From Micromonospora chersina (GTDB taxonomy: Bacteria; Actinomycetota; Actinomycetes; Mycobacteriales; Micromonosporaceae), in NCBI RefSeq assembly GCF_900091475.1, contig NZ_FMIB01000002.1, forward strand, positions 1,984,001-2,048,000: 64,000 bases of DNA, read 5' to 3'. Below the pieces are notes generated by a model. That model made no database searches. It was given only the letters and a program-made list of their open reading frames with translations, and was not told the origin of the DNA. Positions 41,001-49,901 of this stretch are shown here, one piece after another; the stretch's first letter is position 1, and every line of letters begins with the position of its first letter. Made by a program: the position numbers and the translations under genes.

Positions 41001-43505
41001 ATGACTCTCACCGCCGCGCTGCCGAAGAGCGCCGACCCCGACACCCTCTACGACGCGTTCGCCGGCTGGGCGTCCGAGCGCGGTCTCGACCTCTACCCCC
41101 ACCAGGAGGAGGCGGTCATCGAGATCGTCTCCGGCGCGAACGTGATCATGAATACGCCGACGGGCTCGGGCAAGAGCCTGGTGGCGATCGCGGCGCACTT
41201 CGCGGCGCTGGCCGACGACCGGACCACCTTCTACACCGCGCCGATCAAGGCGCTGGTCTCGGAGAAGTTCTTCGCCCTCTGCGAGGTCTTCGGCGCGGAG
41301 AACGTCGGCATGCTCACCGGCGACGCCAGCGTCAACGCCGACGCCCCGATCATCTGCTGCACGGCGGAGATCCTGGCCAACCTGGCGCTGCGCGAGGGCG
41401 CCCGGGCCGACGTCGGCCAGGTGATCATGGACGAGTTCCACTTCTACGCCGAGCCGGATCGCGGCTGGGCCTGGCAGGTGCCGCTCATCGAGCTGCCGCA
41501 GGCGCAGTTCGTCCTGATGTCCGCGACGCTCGGCGACACCACCCGCTTCGTGGACGACCTGACCCGGCGCACCGGGCGGCCGACCGCCGTCGTCCGCTCG
41601 GCCGAGCGGCCGGTCCCGCTCCTCTTCTCGTACGCGACGACGCCGCTGCACGAGACCCTGGAGGAGCTGCTCACGACGAAGCAGGCCCCGGTGTACGTCG
41701 TGCACTTCACCCAGGCGGCCGCGCTGGAGCGCGCCCAGGCGCTGATGAGCGTGAACGTCTGCACCCGCGCCGAGAAGGACATGATCGCCCAGGCGATCGG
41801 CAACTTCCGGTTCACCTCGGGCTTCGGCAAGACGCTGTCCCGGCTGGTCCGGCACGGCATCGGCGTGCACCACGCCGGCATGCTGCCGAAGTACCGCCGT
41901 CTCGTGGAGACCCTCGCCCAAGCCGGGCTGCTCAAGGTCATCTGCGGCACCGACACCCTCGGCGTCGGCATCAACGTGCCGATCCGCACGGTGCTGTTCA
42001 CCGGCCTGTCGAAGTACGACGGCACCCGCACGCGGCTGCTCAAGGCCCGCGAGTTCCACCAGATCGCCGGCCGGGCCGGGCGGGCCGGCTTCGACACCCT
42101 CGGCCGGGTCGTGGTGCAGGCCCCCGAGCACGTCATCGAGAACGAGAAGGCCCTGGCGAAGGCGGGCGACGACCCGAAGAAGCGCCGCAAGGTGGTGAAG
42201 AAGAAGCCGCCGGAGGGGTCGATCGGCTGGGGCGAGCCGACCTTCCAGCGCCTCGTCGAGGCCGAGCCGGAGCCGCTGACCTCCAGCTTCCAGGTCAGCC
42301 ACTCGATGCTGCTCAACGTCATCGGCCGCCCCGGCGACGCGTTCGCCTCGATGCGGCACCTGCTCACCGACAACCACGAGGACCGGGCCGCCCAGCGCCG
42401 GCACATCCGCCGGGCCATCGCCATCTACCGGGCGCTGCGGGCCGGTGGCGTGGTCGAGGAGCTGCCCGAGCCGGACGAGCAGGGCCGCCGGGTGCGGCTC
42501 ACCGTCGACCTCCAGCTCGACTTCGCGCTCAACCAGCCGCTCTCCCCGCTCGCCCTGGCCACCATCGAGCTGCTCGACCGGGAGTCGCCGTCGTACGCGC
42601 TGGACGTGCTCAGCGTGATCGAGTCGATCCTGGACGACCCGCGCCAGGTGCTCTCCGCGCAGCAGTTCAAGGCCCGCGGCGAGGCGGTCGCCGCCATGAA
42701 GGCCGAGGGCATCGAGTACGAGGCCCGGCTGGAACTTCTCGACGAGGTGACCTGGCCGAAGCCCCTCGCCGAACTGCTGGAGTCGGCGTACGAGATGTAC
42801 CGGCAGGGCCACCCCTGGGTCGCCGACCACCAGCTCTCCCCCAAGTCGGTGGTCCGCGACATGTACGAGCGGGCCATGACGTTCCCCGAGTACGTCCAGT
42901 TCTACGGGCTGTCCCGCTCCGAGGGCCTGGTGCTGCGCTACCTCGCGGACGCGTACAAGACGCTGCGGCAGACCGTCCCCGAGGACGCGAAGACCGAGGA
43001 GCTGGTCGACCTCATCGAGTGGCTGGGCGAGCTGGTCCGCCAGGTCGACTCCAGCCTCATCGACGAGTGGGAGCGGCTGCGCAACCCGTCCGACGTCGCG
43101 GAGGTGGCCGCGTCGCTGGACGACCGGCCCCCGGCGGTCACCCGCAACGCCCGGGCGTTCCGGGTGCTGGTGCGCAACGCGCTGTTCCGCCGGGTCGAGC
43201 TGGCCGGCCTGCGCCGCTGGGACCTGCTCGGGGAGCTGGACGCCGAGCAGGGCTGGAACGCGGACGCGTGGGCCGACGCGCTGGAGCCGTACTTCGAGGC
43301 GTACGACTCGATCGGGGTCGGGCCGGACGCGCGCGGGCCGGCGCTGCTGATGATCGAGCAGGGCCGGGAGAAGTGGACCGTACGCCAGATCCTGGACGAC
43401 CCGGAGGGCGACCACGACTGGGGCATCAGCGCCGAGATCGACCTCGCCGCCTCCGACGAGGCGGGCGCCGCGGTGGTCCGGATCGTCGAGGTCGGACAGC
43501 TCTGA
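41001..43505 (+). CDS. DEAD/DEAH-box (Ski2/Mtr4-like) helicase with DUF3516
   Basis: The 834-residue protein starts YPHQEEAVIEIVSG and has Walker A TPTGSGKS, DEFH box VIMDEFHFYAEPD, SAT motif VLMSATLGDT, motif V CGTDTLGVGINVPIRTVLFT, and motif VI HQIAGRAGRAGFD. A lysine-rich loop KKRRKVVKKKPPEG and a long helical C-terminal DUF3516 region follow (QVSHSMLLNVIGRP onward, about residues 430-834). This build is typical of actinobacteria and resembles RNA-surveillance helicases; RNA is the probable substrate. ATG 41001 follows GGGAG. Confidence 0.88.
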   Translation: MTLTAALPKSADPDTLYDAFAGWASERGLDLYPHQEEAVIEIVSGANVIMNTPTGSGKSLVAIAAHFAALADDRTTFYTAPIKALVSEKFFALCEVFGAENVGMLTGDASVNADAPIICCTAEILANLALREGARADVGQVIMDEFHFYAEPDRGWAWQVPLIELPQAQFVLMSATLGDTTRFVDDLTRRTGRPTAVVRSAERPVPLLFSYATTPLHETLEELLTTKQAPVYVVHFTQAAALERAQALMSVNVCTRAEKDMIAQAIGNFRFTSGFGKTLSRLVRHGIGVHHAGMLPKYRRLVETLAQAGLLKVICGTDTLGVGINVPIRTVLFTGLSKYDGTRTRLLKAREFHQIAGRAGRAGFDTLGRVVVQAPEHVIENEKALAKAGDDPKKRRKVVKKKPPEGSIGWGEPTFQRLVEAEPEPLTSSFQVSHSMLLNVIGRPGDAFASMRHLLTDNHEDRAAQRRHIRRAIAIYRALRAGGVVEELPEPDEQGRRVRLTVDLQLDFALNQPLSPLALATIELLDRESPSYALDVLSVIESILDDPRQVLSAQQFKARGEAVAAMKAEGIEYEARLELLDEVTWPKPLAELLESAYEMYRQGHPWVADHQLSPKSVVRDMYERAMTFPEYVQFYGLSRSEGLVLRYLADAYKTLRQTVPEDAKTEELVDLIEWLGELVRQVDSSLIDEWERLRNPSDVAEVAASLDDRPPAVTRNARAFRVLVRNALFRRVELAGLRRWDLLGELDAEQGWNADAWADALEPYFEAYDSIGVGPDARGPALLMIEQGREKWTVRQILDDPEGDHDWGISAEIDLAASDEAGAAVVRIVEVGQL

Positions 43506-43515
43506 CCCCGTTCGC

Positions 43516-43554
43516 GTCGCGGGGGTGGACCGGAGACCGGCCCACCCCCGCGAC
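43516..43554. terminator. Bidirectional terminator hairpin
   Basis: GTCGCGGGGGTGG pairs with CCACCCCCGCGAC (13 bp, 13-nt loop) between the convergent helicase and LPXTG genes. Confidence 0.75.
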
Positions 43555-43563
43555 GTCGGCGGA

Positions 43564-45192
43564 TCAGTCGCGCGGGGTCTGGAAGGCCACGCGGCGACGG
43601 CGGAACATCACGAACAGCACGGCACCGAGCGCGAGCACGGCGGCGCCGACGCCGGCGAGCGCGACGGCCGGGGCGCCGGTGACGGGCAGGCCGCCGCCGG
43701 AGCCACCGTTGCCGTCACCGGAGCCGCCCTCGCCGCCGGTGATGACGATGCGGGCGGTGTTGTTCGCCGGGTTCGACTCGGTGGAGGACGTCGCGCCGTC
43801 GACCACGATCGTGCCGTCGGTGCCCGGAGCCGACTTGATCTTCAGCTTGACGGTGGGCTTGATCCGGCCGTAGCCGGAGAAGGTGGTGGGGAACTCGCTC
43901 TCGAAGTTGCAGCGCAGCTTCGCCGACTCCGGCAGCTGCTTGCCCGGCGTGCCGTCGGTGTAGCACCACTCGGCCGGCAGCAGCACCGTGCCGCTCGGCG
44001 CGGTGATGACGACACCCGGACCGCCGCCGTCGGACGGGCCGTTGTTCACGATCTCGTAGGTGAGGTCGACCGTCTGCCCGACGCTGCCCTTCACGGGCGG
44101 GGCGGTGACGGCGACGTCGAGCGTGTTCTTCTTCGTCCAGAACTGGATGTCGGCGTAGTTGTCCGACTCGTCGAGCTCACGCTCCACGACGGACCGCTTG
44201 GCGAGGCCCGCCGCGACGGCCTTGGCGTGCAGCTTCTCGGCGGCGGCGGCGAACGACGGGCCGGTGCCCCTGGTGGCGGCGACCTTCTTCGCCGCCTCCG
44301 CCTCGCCCGCCAGGGCGGTGCTGAAGGCGGCGTAGTTCTCGGCCGGACCGGGCAGGTTGCGGCCGAACGTGATGTTGAACAGCGACGCGCCGGTCTCGTC
44401 GTCGAACAGCAGCAGCCCCTCGCCGGGGTTGAGCGTCAGCGGCACCGTGCAGGTGACCTGGCTCGGCCCGTAGACGTAGGGCGCGCCGGTGTCCTTCGGG
44501 TAGTAGTCGACGTAGGTGCAGTCGCTGTACCGCTCGACGAAGGTGGCGCCGGTGGGCAGGTCGACCCGGACCGTGAAGTCCGTCGCGGGGCTGTCGCCCT
44601 CGTTCAGGACGCCGCTGTAGAGCGGGACGCGGTCGCCCGCGCCGACCGGGTGCGCCTTGTCGTTCAGGTTGTCGGCGGCGGCGACCAGGTCGGGGCCCGA
44701 CGCGACCACGGTGACCGGGAACGAGGTGGTGTTGTCGCCGGGGTTGGCGTCGTCCTCCGCGCCGGCGATGGTCACCGTCACCGAGCCCGCGTCGCCGGGC
44801 GTGGCGCCCGTGCGGCTGGCCAGCGACACCGGGTAGACGTTGGTGACCTGTCCGGCCGCGAGAGCGCCGACCGTGCAGGTGACCTTGCTGTCGGCCAGCT
44901 TGCAGGTGTCGTCCCAGTCCGACACGGAGGCGGTGACCGCGTCGGAGAGCTTGCTCAGGTCGAGGGTGACGGTCACCGCCGTCGCGTCGGCCTCGCCGTA
45001 GTTGTAGACGTACATGCCGATGGTGGTGCCGCTGTTGTCGATCTCCGCGACGGGGTCGCGGTCGAACGAGACCGAGAGATCGGGCAGCGGGTCCGCCGCG
45101 TGGGCCGGGGCGGAGAAGCCGAACAGCGCGGTCGTCGCCAGCGCCGCCGCGCCGACGGCGAGGCGGGGCCAACGGGCCGTGAGGGATGTCAT
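43564..45192 (-). CDS. LPXTG-anchored surface protein with CARDB/DUF11-like repeats
   Basis: The 542-residue preprotein has a signal peptide (cleavage near APAHAA-D). At least three Ig-like beta-sandwich repeats follow, each starting with a similar motif (LPDLSVSFD near 36, GPDLVAAADN near 168, TLDVAVTAPP near 350). A Gly/Ser linker leads to a sorting signal LPVTG followed by a transmembrane helix and RRRR. It should be linked to peptidoglycan by a sortase, possibly the class F enzyme at 38858-39526. Ala/Lys-rich helix AAKKVAATRGTG sits between repeats. Function is unknown. Confidence 0.88.
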   Translation of the reverse strand: MTSLTARWPRLAVGAAALATTALFGFSAPAHAADPLPDLSVSFDRDPVAEIDNSGTTIGMYVYNYGEADATAVTVTLDLSKLSDAVTASVSDWDDTCKLADSKVTCTVGALAAGQVTNVYPVSLASRTGATPGDAGSVTVTIAGAEDDANPGDNTTSFPVTVVASGPDLVAAADNLNDKAHPVGAGDRVPLYSGVLNEGDSPATDFTVRVDLPTGATFVERYSDCTYVDYYPKDTGAPYVYGPSQVTCTVPLTLNPGEGLLLFDDETGASLFNITFGRNLPGPAENYAAFSTALAGEAEAAKKVAATRGTGPSFAAAAEKLHAKAVAAGLAKRSVVERELDESDNYADIQFWTKKNTLDVAVTAPPVKGSVGQTVDLTYEIVNNGPSDGGGPGVVITAPSGTVLLPAEWCYTDGTPGKQLPESAKLRCNFESEFPTTFSGYGRIKPTVKLKIKSAPGTDGTIVVDGATSSTESNPANNTARIVITGGEGGSGDGNGGSGGGLPVTGAPAVALAGVGAAVLALGAVLFVMFRRRRVAFQTPRD

Positions 45193-45300
45193 GTGAGCTC
45201 CGGGAGAGAACGGGGGAAGCCCGCACTCTAGTTGATGATCAGCGACCGCGGTGTCCCGTGCGAAGAGGCGCTCCAGACCCCTGGGCGATGTCAGACCCGT

Positions 45301-45324
45301 CGATTAGAATGTATGTACTAATCG
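45301..45324. promoter_or_regulatory. Inverted repeat CGATTAG-N10-CTAATCG
   Basis: Perfect 7-bp arms flank an AT-rich 10-nt centre (AATGTATGTA). It lies 24 bp before the start of the gene at 45349, where an operator would overlap the promoter. The regulator is unknown. Confidence 0.6.
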
Positions 45325-45348
45325 AGCTTTTGACCTGGGAGGATGCTC

Positions 45349-45996
45349 GTGACCGCGCCCACCTCCGCCGCCCCCGTCACCCCCTACGCCACCCTCCTCG
45401 GGTTCACCCGCTACGTGGACCGCACCGGGCCCACCAAGGCCACCTTCGTGGGCGGCCTGCGCAAGCAGCGGGCGAGCCGACACGGCTTCAACCCCCACGG
45501 CCAGTTCGTCAAGGCGCTCAAGGCCGACGTCGCCTTCCACACCGGCGGGACGCACCTGGCCCAGGTCGCCGACCTGGTCAAGCCGCGCTGGCGCCCGCTC
45601 TACGAGGCGCTGGTGCCCGGCGCGACCACCTGGCTGCACTCGCTCGGCGAGCCGGCCGGCGTCGACCTGGCCCAGACCCGCGACGCCCTCGCGATGCTGG
45701 GCGACCTCCCCGTGAAGATCAACCCGCAGTTCGGCGTGCGCTACGCCGACGGCCGCGCCGAGGCGATCCGGCTGCACTTCGACGAGGCCCCGCCGAGCGA
45801 GGAGACCACGCTGGCGACACTGCACCTGATGGCCCGCCACATGGACGCGGTCCTGCCGCACGCCGAGCCGGTGCTCGTCGACGTCCGGCGCGGCGAGTCG
45901 CACCGGATGCCGGCCGACGTCAAGCCGGAGCAGGTCGAGCAGTGGCTGGCCGGCGAGGCCGCCGCGTTCCGCGCCATCTGGTCCACCGCGGCCTGA
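45349..45996 (+). CDS. Protein of unknown function (215 aa)
   Basis: I do not recognise this family. The protein is soluble and has no obvious enzymatic motif. Noteworthy stretches are TPYATLLGFTRYVDRTGPTK, FNPHGQFVKALKADVAFHTG, and PVKINPQFGVRYADGRAEAI. GTG 45349 is selected because GGAGG ends 6 nt before it. The only strong signal is a 24-bp inverted repeat directly upstream, implying specific regulation. A 13-bp hairpin at 46013-46046 ends it. It lies next to, but not in, the siderophore operon. Confidence 0.65.
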   Translation: MTAPTSAAPVTPYATLLGFTRYVDRTGPTKATFVGGLRKQRASRHGFNPHGQFVKALKADVAFHTGGTHLAQVADLVKPRWRPLYEALVPGATTWLHSLGEPAGVDLAQTRDALAMLGDLPVKINPQFGVRYADGRAEAIRLHFDEAPPSEETTLATLHLMARHMDAVLPHAEPVLVDVRRGESHRMPADVKPEQVEQWLAGEAAAFRAIWSTAA

Positions 45997-46012
45997 CCCG
46001 ACCCACCCCCCG

Positions 46013-46046
46013 ACGAGCGGCCGCCCCTCCCCGGGCGGCCGCTCGT
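46013..46046. terminator. Bidirectional terminator hairpin
   Basis: CGAGCGGCCGCCC pairs with GGGCGGCCGCTCG (13 bp, extended by A-T) around a 6-nt loop. It separates the gene at 45349 from the end of the siderophore operon. Confidence 0.78.
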
Positions 46047-46076
46047 TCGCGTCTCCCCGGACCGCGCTCGACGACG

Positions 46077-47567
46077 TCAGCGGTGCCGGGCGCGGTGCAG
46101 CAGGTACGCGGTGACCAGCCCACCGGCCAGCACGGCCGCCGCCCCCGCCGTCTGCCCGGTCTCCAGCGACACCCGGAAGGCGTCCCGGACCAGCGCCCGG
46201 TCCCGGTCGGAGCCGGCGGCGGCCAGCGCGGCCGGGAACGAGCCGGCCCCCGCCAGCGCGGCCGGCAGCAGGGCGGCGAACCGCGCGTTCAGCACCGCGC
46301 CCAGCACGGCCACGCCCAGGCTGCCACCGACCTCGGTCATGGTGCCGTCGACGCCCGCCCCGGCGCCGGCCCGCTCCGGCGGCAGCGCGCTCACCACCGC
46401 CTCGACGATCGCCGGGTTGGCCAACGCGCAGCCGGCCCCCATGAGCAGCAGCCCACCGAGCAGCGCCGGATAGCCGTCGCCCGGGGCGTACGTGACGACC
46501 AGCAGGCCGACGGCGAGCAGCGCCATCCCGACGGCGACCGCCGCCGGCCGCCCCGTCCGACGGATCAGCGCGGCGGCCACGCCGGTGAGGTTGAGCGCCA
46601 CGATGGACAGCGCGAACGGCGCCATCCGCAGCCCGGCCTCCCAGGCCGGATAGCCGCGGACGAACTGCAGGTGCTGGGTGAGCAGGAACAGGGCGCCGGT
46701 CGCGCCGAAGGTGATCAGCACGACCCCGGAGACCGCGCCCGCGAAGCGGGGGTCCCGGAACAGCCCCATGTCCAGCATCGGGTCGGTGACCCGGTGCTCC
46801 CAGGCCACGAAGGCGCCGAGCAGCACGGTGCCGGCGGCGGCCGCGGCGAGCACCGCCGGGGCGGTCCAGCCCTCCTCCGGCCCGGCGGTGATGGCCCAGA
46901 CCACGCCGGTGAGCCCGGCCGTGGAGAGCAGCACGCCCAGCACGTCGAGCCGGCCGGTGGCCGCCTTGCGGGACTCCGGCACCAGCAGCCGGACGGCCAC
47001 CAGGCAGACCAGCACCACCGGCACGTTCACCAGGAAGATGGCCTGCCAGGGCAGGTGGGCGAGGATCGTCCCGCCGACCGGCGGCCCGACGGCGAAGCCC
47101 AGCGCGCTTGTCGCCGCCCAGACCCCGATGGCCCGCTGGCGGGCCGGGCCCTCGAAGACCTGCACGGCCACCGCGAGCGTGGCGGTGACCAGGAGCGCGC
47201 CCCCGACGCCCATGCCGGCCCGGGCCGCGATGAGCTGGCCGGTGGTGGTGGCCAGCCCGGCGGCCAGCGAGCCGGCGCCGAACAGCACGAGGCCGACCAG
47301 CAGCATCCGCCGCCGGCCGTACCGGTCGGCCGCGCTTCCGGCGCTGATCAGCAGGCCGGACAGGACCAGGGCGTACGCGTTGATGATCCACTGCACGTCG
47401 CTGGTGCTGGCGGCCAGTTCGGTGGTGAGCACCGGCACCGCCACGGTGAGCACGGTGTTGTCGAGCACCACGGTGACCTGGGCCAGGCAGAGCACGGCCA
47501 GGATCCACCACCGGTGCCGCAGGACCGCCGGCCCGACCGGGGCGACCGGCGCGGCGACGGTGCTCAC
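46077..47567 (-). CDS. DHA2-family MFS exporter, probable siderophore efflux pump
   Basis: The 496-residue protein has 12-14 hydrophobic segments and the MFS motif A GSAADRYGRRRM between helices 2 and 3. The motif C-like GFAVGPPVGG belongs to drug:H+ antiporters of the EmrB/QacA type. It is the last gene of the siderophore operon: its GTG overlaps the stop of the NIS synthetase gene by 4 bp. That position suggests it exports the desferrioxamine product. Export specificity is inference. A terminator hairpin lies 31 bp past its stop. Confidence 0.85.
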   Translation of the reverse strand: MSTVAAPVAPVGPAVLRHRWWILAVLCLAQVTVVLDNTVLTVAVPVLTTELAASTSDVQWIINAYALVLSGLLISAGSAADRYGRRRMLLVGLVLFGAGSLAAGLATTTGQLIAARAGMGVGGALLVTATLAVAVQVFEGPARQRAIGVWAATSALGFAVGPPVGGTILAHLPWQAIFLVNVPVVLVCLVAVRLLVPESRKAATGRLDVLGVLLSTAGLTGVVWAITAGPEEGWTAPAVLAAAAAGTVLLGAFVAWEHRVTDPMLDMGLFRDPRFAGAVSGVVLITFGATGALFLLTQHLQFVRGYPAWEAGLRMAPFALSIVALNLTGVAAALIRRTGRPAAVAVGMALLAVGLLVVTYAPGDGYPALLGGLLLMGAGCALANPAIVEAVVSALPPERAGAGAGVDGTMTEVGGSLGVAVLGAVLNARFAALLPAALAGAGSFPAALAAAGSDRDRALVRDAFRVSLETGQTAGAAAVLAGGLVTAYLLHRARHR

Positions 47568-49336
47568 GGCGCGTACGGGGCGAGCGGGTTGGCAAGCGTC
47601 CCCACGAACTGGAGCGCCGCCGACGGGTCGGCCAGGTCGACCATCTGCTGGTTGTTCCGCAGTTGCAGCCGGTTCAGGCAGGAGAGCGCGAACTCCGGGG
47701 CGAACAGGTCGTGCCGGTCGGCCAGGTGCGGCACCGATTCGAGGTAGGCGCGGACGCACCCGGCGACGGTCCGCCAGAAGGTCTCCTCGTCGGCGACGCC
47801 CTCGGTGGCCAGGATGGCGTTGAGGTGGCGCAGGAACGAGTCGAACACGTCGGTGAAGACGCAGAGCACCTTCTCGTCCTCGGGGACGGCGGCGCGGATC
47901 CGGCGGACCGCCTCGGGCAGGTCGGCCTCCGGGTCCATCACGACGATCTCCTCGGCGATGTCCTTGAAGACCACCCGCTCCACCACGCCGTCGCGGAGCA
48001 CCAGGATGACGTTCTCGCCGTGCGGCATGAAGGCCAGGTCGTAGGCGTGCAGCGCGTGCAGCAGCGGCACGAGGTAGGCGTCCAGGTAGCGGCGCAGCCA
48101 CTCCGCCGGGGTCAGCCCGGAGGCGGCGATCAGCGCACCGGCGAACGAGCGCCCGGCCCGGTCGACGTGCAGCAGCGACGCCATGGTGGCCAGCCGCCGG
48201 CCGGGCTCCAGGCCCGGCACCGGGCTCTCCCGCCAGAGCGCGGCGAGCATCTTCCGGTACGGCGAGTACCTGTCGGTCGCCGCCTCGAACTGCCGGTGCC
48301 GGTAGCCGATCGCGGCCCGCTCCCGGATGATCGTCAGCCCGGTCCGCCGGAACACCGGGTCGGCGGCGATCAGGTCGGCCAGCCAGTCGTTGATGGCCGG
48401 GGTGTGCTCCATGTACGCGGCGGACAGCCCGCGCATGAAGCCCATGTTGAGCACCGAGAGCGCGGTCTTCACGTAGTGCCGGTGCGGGTCGGTGACGTTG
48501 AAGAAGGTGCGCACGGACTGCTGTGCGAGGTGCTCGTCCGGCCCCTCGCCGAGCGGCACGAGGCGCCGCCGGGCCACCTCGCCGGCGAAGGTGACGGCCA
48601 GCTTGTTCCACCACTGCCAGGGGTGCACGGGCAGCAGCAGGTAGTCGGCCGGGTCGAGGCCGAGCCCCGCGAGGGTACGGGCGAACCCGGCGAGGGTGTC
48701 GGCGCCCAGTTCGGCGCGGACGTGGGTGTCGTAGTCCAGGTCGGCGGCGCAGGTGAAGGTGGTGTGGTCGCGGTGGGCGGCGAGCCACAGCAGGCGGACC
48801 GGCCGGCCGGCCTCCGGGGCGTACCGGTGGTGGTCGTGCACGCCCCAGCCGATCCGGCCGCTGTTGGCCACGAAGCACGGGTGGCCCTCGGTCATCGCCG
48901 TCTCGATCTGCTGGAAGTCGGCGTTGACCAGTTCGGCCGCGTCCCGCTCGGGCCGGGCCAGCTTGTACGCGAGCCCGGCCAGGGTGGAGGTGATCTCCTC
49001 CAGGTAGACCGGCAGGACGGCGTCGGTGAGGCCGAGCGCGCCGCGCAGCTCCAGGCAGAGGTCGACGGCGTCCAGCGGGGCCTCCCGCCCGTCGACGTAC
49101 CGGGTCAGGCCGGCGGGGTCGATCCACCAGTGGTTCAGGCTGAGCCGCCGGGCCGCGAAGCGGTACTCGACGGTGCCGTCGTCGCCGCGTACCCGGTAGT
49201 GGCCGGGGCCCTGCGGCTCGGGGGTGATGAGCCGCTCGTGGGCGAACTCGGCCAGGGCCTTGCGGACCAGTTGGCGGTTGGCGGCGGCCCAGAGTTCGGG
49301 GGTGAGGTGGTCGACGGCGGCGGAGGGGGTGGTCAC
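47564..49336 (-). CDS. desD: NIS siderophore synthetase, desferrioxamine synthetase DesD
   Basis: The 590-residue protein is an IucA/IucC-type synthetase. Motifs include GHPCFVANSGRIGWGVHDHH (ATP-binding region), LPVHPWQWWNKL, KTALSVLNMGFMRGL, and HGENVILVLRDGVVERVVFKDIAEE (FhuF-like C-terminal domain). DesD activates the carboxylate of N-hydroxy-N-acylcadaverine with ATP and joins units into a linear, then cyclic trihydroxamate. It follows the acyltransferase gene by 4 bp. GTG start with AGAGGTAA. It overlaps the exporter gene. Confidence 0.93.
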   Translation of the reverse strand: MTTPSAAVDHLTPELWAAANRQLVRKALAEFAHERLITPEPQGPGHYRVRGDDGTVEYRFAARRLSLNHWWIDPAGLTRYVDGREAPLDAVDLCLELRGALGLTDAVLPVYLEEITSTLAGLAYKLARPERDAAELVNADFQQIETAMTEGHPCFVANSGRIGWGVHDHHRYAPEAGRPVRLLWLAAHRDHTTFTCAADLDYDTHVRAELGADTLAGFARTLAGLGLDPADYLLLPVHPWQWWNKLAVTFAGEVARRRLVPLGEGPDEHLAQQSVRTFFNVTDPHRHYVKTALSVLNMGFMRGLSAAYMEHTPAINDWLADLIAADPVFRRTGLTIIRERAAIGYRHRQFEAATDRYSPYRKMLAALWRESPVPGLEPGRRLATMASLLHVDRAGRSFAGALIAASGLTPAEWLRRYLDAYLVPLLHALHAYDLAFMPHGENVILVLRDGVVERVVFKDIAEEIVVMDPEADLPEAVRRIRAAVPEDEKVLCVFTDVFDSFLRHLNAILATEGVADEETFWRTVAGCVRAYLESVPHLADRHDLFAPEFALSCLNRLQLRNNQQMVDLADPSAALQFVGTLANPLAPYAP

Positions 49337-49340
49337 GGGG

Positions 49341-49901
49341 TTACCTCTCGGCGGTGGCGGCCAGGAACTGCTCGCGGGTGCAGACGCTGAGCAGGGCGGT
49401 CTTCTCGGGCTTGGTGACCGGGCCCACGACGGTGAAGCCGACGGCCGCGTTCAGCGCGTGCACGGCGGTGTTGCGCACGTCGGGCTCGACCACCACCCGG
49501 CGGGTGGCCGGGTCGGCGAAGAGCCAGTCCAGCACCGTGGTGAGGACGGCGAGGGTGAAGCCGCGCACGGGGGTGTCGGTGGGCGCGCAGAGGAAGTGCA
49601 TCCCGACATCGCCCTCGGCCGGGTCGTAGAGGCCGACCAGTTCGACCCGGGCCGGGTCGTAGCGTTCGGCGAGGAACGCCGGCCGGCCCCGCCAGGACCC
49701 CAGGTACGCGTCGTGGTGCGGGTGCGCGGCGATCCGCCGGTACTCCTCGGCGACCCGGGCGACGTCGGCGTCCTGCATCATCCAGAACACCGCCTTGGGG
49801 TGGGTGACCCAGCCGTGCAGCAGCGCGGCGTCGGCGTCCGGGTCGAGCGGGCGGAGGCGGAACTCGCCGAGCCGCGGGTCGTCGCGGCGGTGGACGGTCA
49901 C
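49341..49901 (-). CDS. desC: Hydroxylamine acyltransferase DesC (N-hydroxycadaverine acylase)
   Basis: The 186-residue protein belongs to the RhbD/IucB-type GNAT family of siderophore acyltransferases: [42 protein letters not shown] (acyl-CoA loop region) and [18 protein letters not shown]. It should transfer acetyl or succinyl from CoA to N-hydroxycadaverine. Its GTG start overlaps the upstream monooxygenase stop by 4 bp (GTGA), and the stop TAA is 4 bp before the NIS synthetase start. A paralogue lies at 55277-55834. Confidence 0.9.
   Translation of the reverse strand: MTVHRRDDPRLGEFRLRPLDPDADAALLHGWVTHPKAVFWMMQDADVARVAEEYRRIAAHPHHDAYLGSWRGRPAFLAERYDPARVELVGLYDPAEGDVGMHFLCAPTDTPVRGFTLAVLTTVLDWLFADPATRRVVVEPDVRNTAVHALNAAVGFTVVGPVTKPEKTALLSVCTREQFLAATAER

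Noticed and set aside
40512..43415. A 967-codon minus-strand open frame opposite trmB and the helicase
   Set aside because: No domain is visible, and composition is that of antisense codons; the plus-strand genes have full motif sets.
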